64,000 nt of DNA. Origin: Nocardia nova NBRC 15556 (GTDB lineage Bacteria; Actinomycetota; Actinomycetes; Mycobacteriales; Mycobacteriaceae). A program made the translations under genes and the position numbers. A model generated the notes under the pieces. The model did no database searches. It saw nothing but the letters and a program-made list of their open reading frames with translations, and was not told where the DNA came from. Position 1 is the stretch's first letter. Each line of letters starts with the position of its first letter. Below are positions 61,594-64,000 of the stretch, one piece after another. The stretch spans positions 1 through 64,000 of the forward strand of contig NZ_BDBN01000044.1 of assembly GCF_001613005.1 (NCBI RefSeq), in the 5' to 3' direction.

Positions 61594-61634
61594 CCCGTTC
61601 CCGGGCTTCGCGAGGGTGAACGCCCGGGAGCGGG
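61594..61634 (-). terminator. Hairpin after the ABC permease
   Basis: CCCGTTCCCGGGC and GCCCGGGAGCGGG form a 13-bp stem with one G-U, about 18 bases past the permease stop. Confidence 0.5.
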
Positions 61635-61652
61635 CAGGTATGAGGTTGTGGA

Positions 61653-62414
61653 TCAGGCGTCGCGACGATCGACCACGATCAGCGCGGCACCGAAGACGAC
61701 CAGCACGAAGACGACGAAGTAGACCAGTCCGCCCCACGGCCCCCAGTGCCAGTGCGCCGCGGAGGAGGTGTCCTCGCCGAGGAACCGGTTGATGTTGGCG
61801 AAGGGCAGGAACGGCTGCACGGTGCGGCCGAAGCTGCCGAAACTACCCAGCAGCGTCTCGATCAGCAAGGGCCACAACACGATCAGCGAGATCGCCGCGG
61901 CCGACTGCCGCACCAGCGCGCCGATGCCGACCGACAGGACCACCGCCAGGAAGGCATAGATCGCCAGTCCGTAGAGCGCGCGCCAATCGGCGTCCGAGCT
62001 CAGACTCATCCGCCGCCCCGCATCGCCGGCCAGCGGTTTCGCGATGAGATAGGCCAGCAGGCCCAGCACGAAGGTCAGCACCGCCGCGTAGGCCCCGGTC
62101 AGCAGGGCCTTGGTCGTGAGGACCAGCGATCGGTTCGGGGTCGCCTGGAACGTGGTCCGGATGATGCCGAAACGGTATTCACTGGTCACGGTGAGGGCGG
62201 CCATGATCATCAGGACCATGACGCCGAATCCGGAGACACCGACCGTAGCGCCGGCGGTGGTCAGCGTGGTTTCGTTCTCGTGGCCCATACTCGCCCGCGA
62301 TACGGCCGCGAACAGAGCGGCCATGCCCAGGCCCAGCGCCACGACGATCGCCGAACACCACCACGGCGACCGGGTCGAGGTGAGTTTGATCCGCTCCGCG
62401 GTGACGACACCCAT
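61653..62414 (-). CDS. ABC transporter permease (ABC-2 type)
   Basis: A 253-residue membrane protein with six hydrophobic helices (about 20-40, 60-80, 105-128, 148-168, 174-196 and 228-248). ABC-2 family features include the TSEYRFGIIRTTF stretch after helix 2. It overlaps the ATPase gene by one base (TGATG), so the two make an exporter of unknown substrate, perhaps drug or lipid. Strong hairpins follow. Confidence 0.87.
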   Translation of the reverse strand: MGVVTAERIKLTSTRSPWWCSAIVVALGLGMAALFAAVSRASMGHENETTLTTAGATVGVSGFGVMVLMIMAALTVTSEYRFGIIRTTFQATPNRSLVLTTKALLTGAYAAVLTFVLGLLAYLIAKPLAGDAGRRMSLSSDADWRALYGLAIYAFLAVVLSVGIGALVRQSAAAISLIVLWPLLIETLLGSFGSFGRTVQPFLPFANINRFLGEDTSSAAHWHWGPWGGLVYFVVFVLVVFGAALIVVDRRDA

Positions 62415-63379
62415 CAGAGCGCACCTCCCATCGCCTGCTCGATGCCCTCACCGTGGTACTGCACCGCACCTCCGGTCATTCGCATGAACGCCTCCTCGAG
62501 CGAAGCCTGTTGCGGCGCAAGCTCATACAGGGTGATGCTGTTCGCGCCCGCCAATTTGCCGATGGCGTCGCTGGTTTCCCCGACCACCACCAGGGCGGGG
62601 GCGGTGTCGATCGCCCCTTCCCGGTCGGCCGCACTGCCGTCCTCGCGCACGGTCATCCCGTTCGAGGTGAGCAGGCTGCGCAGCTCGTCCAGCTGCGGAC
62701 TGCGCACCCGCACGGTCGATTCCGACGACTTCGCGATGAAATCCTTGGTGTCGGTGTCGGCGATCAGCCTGCCGCGCCCGATCACGACCAGATGGTCGGC
62801 GGTCTGCGCCATTTCCGACAGCAGATGGCTCGACACCAGCACGGTGCGCCCCTCGGCGGCCAGCCGCTGCATGAACCGCCGAATCCACAGAATGCCCTCG
62901 GGGTCCAAGCCGTTGACCGGTTCGTCGAACAGCAGTACCGGCGGATCGCCGAGCAGCGCCCCGGCCAGGCCGAGCCGCTGCGACATGCCGAGCGAGAAGC
63001 CACCGGCCTTCTTGTTGGCGACCTCGGTCAGGCCCACCAGCCGCAGCACCTCTTCGACCCGGCCGGCCGGAATGTCGTTGGTGGCGGCCATCCAGCGCAG
63101 ATGCGAGCGAGCCGACCGGTTCGGATGGACCCACTTGGCATCCAGCAGGGCACCGACCGTGCGCAACGGATGATCCAGCTCGCGGTAGCGCTTGCCCTGG
63201 ATGAACGCCGTCCCGGCGGTGGGCTGATCCAGGCCGAGGATCATCCGCATGGTGGTCGACTTACCGGCGCCGTTCGGGCCGAGGAACCCGGTCACCTTGC
63301 CGGGGGTGACGGTGAACGACAGGTTCTCGACGGCAACGGTCGCACCGAAGCGCTTGGTAAGACCTCTGCATTCGATCAT
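62414..63379 (-). CDS. ABC transporter ATP-binding protein
   Basis: A 321-residue ATPase: Walker A GPNGAGKST (34-42), Q loop region, signature FSLGMSQRL, Walker B VLLFDEP and switch His in SSHLLSEM. The C-terminal extension after residue 225 is common in drug/lantibiotic exporters. ATG 63379 is used, 12 codons inside the open frame. Partner of the permease that follows. Confidence 0.9.
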   Translation of the reverse strand: MIECRGLTKRFGATVAVENLSFTVTPGKVTGFLGPNGAGKSTTMRMILGLDQPTAGTAFIQGKRYRELDHPLRTVGALLDAKWVHPNRSARSHLRWMAATNDIPAGRVEEVLRLVGLTEVANKKAGGFSLGMSQRLGLAGALLGDPPVLLFDEPVNGLDPEGILWIRRFMQRLAAEGRTVLVSSHLLSEMAQTADHLVVIGRGRLIADTDTKDFIAKSSESTVRVRSPQLDELRSLLTSNGMTVREDGSAADREGAIDTAPALVVVGETSDAIGKLAGANSITLYELAPQQASLEEAFMRMTGGAVQYHGEGIEQAMGGAL

Positions 63380-63512
63380 GGGCACAGTCTTCCCGAGAAA
63401 ACGGCACGCGACCATCGCTCACAGGTCGCGAGTCCGGTCATCCTCGAGGATGAGGGGTACCCCTAGGGTCCCGGTGGGCTCACCCAGCCGCGACCTGGGG
63501 ACATCCCCGTGG

Positions 63513-64000
63513 TCACACCGCGGGTGAGGACGCCTGGGCCCAGAACCGCTTGGGGATACGCCCGGCGTGGCGCGCCAGATGACCGGCCTGCACCGCGGCG
63601 GCCATCGCCCTCGCCATCCGAGCCGGATGCCGGGCCCGGGTGACGGCGGTCGCGAGCAATACCGCCGAACAGCCGAGTTCCATCGCCAGCGCCGCGTCAC
63701 TCGCCGTGCCGATTCCCGCGTCCAGCACGACCGGAACCCCGGCGGCCTCGACGATCATCTCGATATTGTGCGGATTGCCGATACCGAGGCCGGTGCCGAT
63801 CGGCGAACCGAGCGGCATGACCGCGGCGCAGCCGGCATCCTCCAGGCGTCGCGCGAGCACCGGATCGTCGGTGGTGTAGGGCAGCACCACGAAGCCGTCG
63901 TCGACCAATTGCTCTGCGGCCGAGACCAATTCGATGGCGTCGGGCAGCAGCGTGCGTTCGTCGGCGATGACCTCGAGTTTCACCCAGTGGGTCTCCAGCG
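63513..64000 (-). CDS. thiG: Thiazole synthase (5' end beyond window)
   Basis: The visible 162 residues are the C-terminal part of ThiG, the TIM-barrel enzyme that forms the thiazole phosphate. The Schiff-base Lys is in WVKLEVI near the visible N-terminus, followed by VVLPYTTDDPVLARRL, MPLGSPIGTGLGI and GCSAVLLATAVTRA. The frame continues past position 64000 without a start. With thiC and thiD in this window, the thiamine genes form a loose cluster. The intergenic gap to the ABC gene (63380-63512) shows nothing else. Confidence 0.93.
   Translation of the reverse strand, partial: LETHWVKLEVIADERTLLPDAIELVSAAEQLVDDGFVVLPYTTDDPVLARRLEDAGCAAVMPLGSPIGTGLGIGNPHNIEMIVEAAGVPVVLDAGIGTASDAALAMELGCSAVLLATAVTRARHPARMARAMAAAVQAGHLARHAGRIPKRFWAQASSPAV

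Larger units (their letters stand above)
61313..61652. other. 340-bp intergenic region with hairpins
   Basis: Between the ABC permease and the cyclase gene, both minus. No gene is convincing. It holds the TACGCT box of the cyclase gene and two strong hairpins (61483-61528 and 61594-61634), listed separately. Confidence 0.5.

Overview
The window is very GC-rich and densely coded, with strong G/C preference at third codon positions, frequent GTG/TTG starts and many ATGA/GTGA/TTGA gene overlaps. Recognisable genes (VirR-like protein, lipoprotein SodC, FadE5, FadD15, the CDC48-like ATPase next to pssA/psd, MpaB) point to a mycolate actinomycete; Nocardia is my best guess. The order thiC, thiD, thiG, xthA, acetyltransferase, def, DUF3263, virR-like, sodC, carboxylate-amine ligase, ATPase, pssA, psd recalls the Mycobacterium tuberculosis Rv0415-Rv0437 region, interrupted here by extra blocks. 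I see no insertion sequence, integrase, prophage, rRNA or CRISPR array.

Layout. 1-7 kb (mostly minus): a self-contained HTH-ClpN protein with a palindrome-rich leaderless promoter, an ECF41 sigma factor with an FAD oxidoreductase, a lipoprotein, and a two-gene signalling unit made of a cNMP-domain histidine kinase and a receiver fused to a thioredoxin reductase-like module. 7-10 kb: SRPBCC, SIMPL, FabH and GlsB-type proteins. 10.2-15.5 kb: psd-pssA (phosphatidylethanolamine synthesis), the tandem AAA ATPase and a membrane protein. 15.7-21.7 kb: a six-gene Mrp/Mnh sodium/proton antiporter operon (A/B fused, then C, D, E, F, G). 21.7-26 kb: PAP2 enzyme, alpha/beta hydrolase, MpaB oxygenase and divergent TetR. 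26-32.2 kb: carboxylate-amine ligase, SodC, VirR-like and DUF3263 proteins on minus; def, acetyltransferase and xthA on plus.

32.3-39.5 kb: FadE5-type dehydrogenase, TetR, homogentisate dioxygenase with fumarylacetoacetase (tyrosine/phenylalanine breakdown), and a FadD15-type acyl-CoA ligase. 39.6-46.8 kb: TPP riboswitch with thiC, then two TetR-controlled detoxification-like modules (Rox-like FAD monooxygenase; epoxide hydrolase), each with clear operator palindromes, then thiD. 46.9-50.3 kb: two membrane glycosyltransferases, a 19-bp tandem repeat, a strong hairpin and tRNA-Glu(CTC). 50.6-59.8 kb (minus): a seven-gene cluster of AtuA, two acyl-CoA dehydrogenases, acyl-CoA carboxylase alpha and beta, an enoyl-CoA hydratase-like protein and TetR, resembling acyclic-terpene or branched acyl-CoA catabolism. 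60-64 kb: a class III cyclase-domain protein, an ABC exporter and the start-less edge of thiG.

The most interesting signals are regulatory: four TetR or TetR-like loci with perfect or near-perfect palindromes, the HTH-ClpN promoter, and a repeated pattern of TANNNT boxes 6-8 bases before start codons that suggests many leaderless mRNAs. All function calls are by reading the sequence; no search was run.
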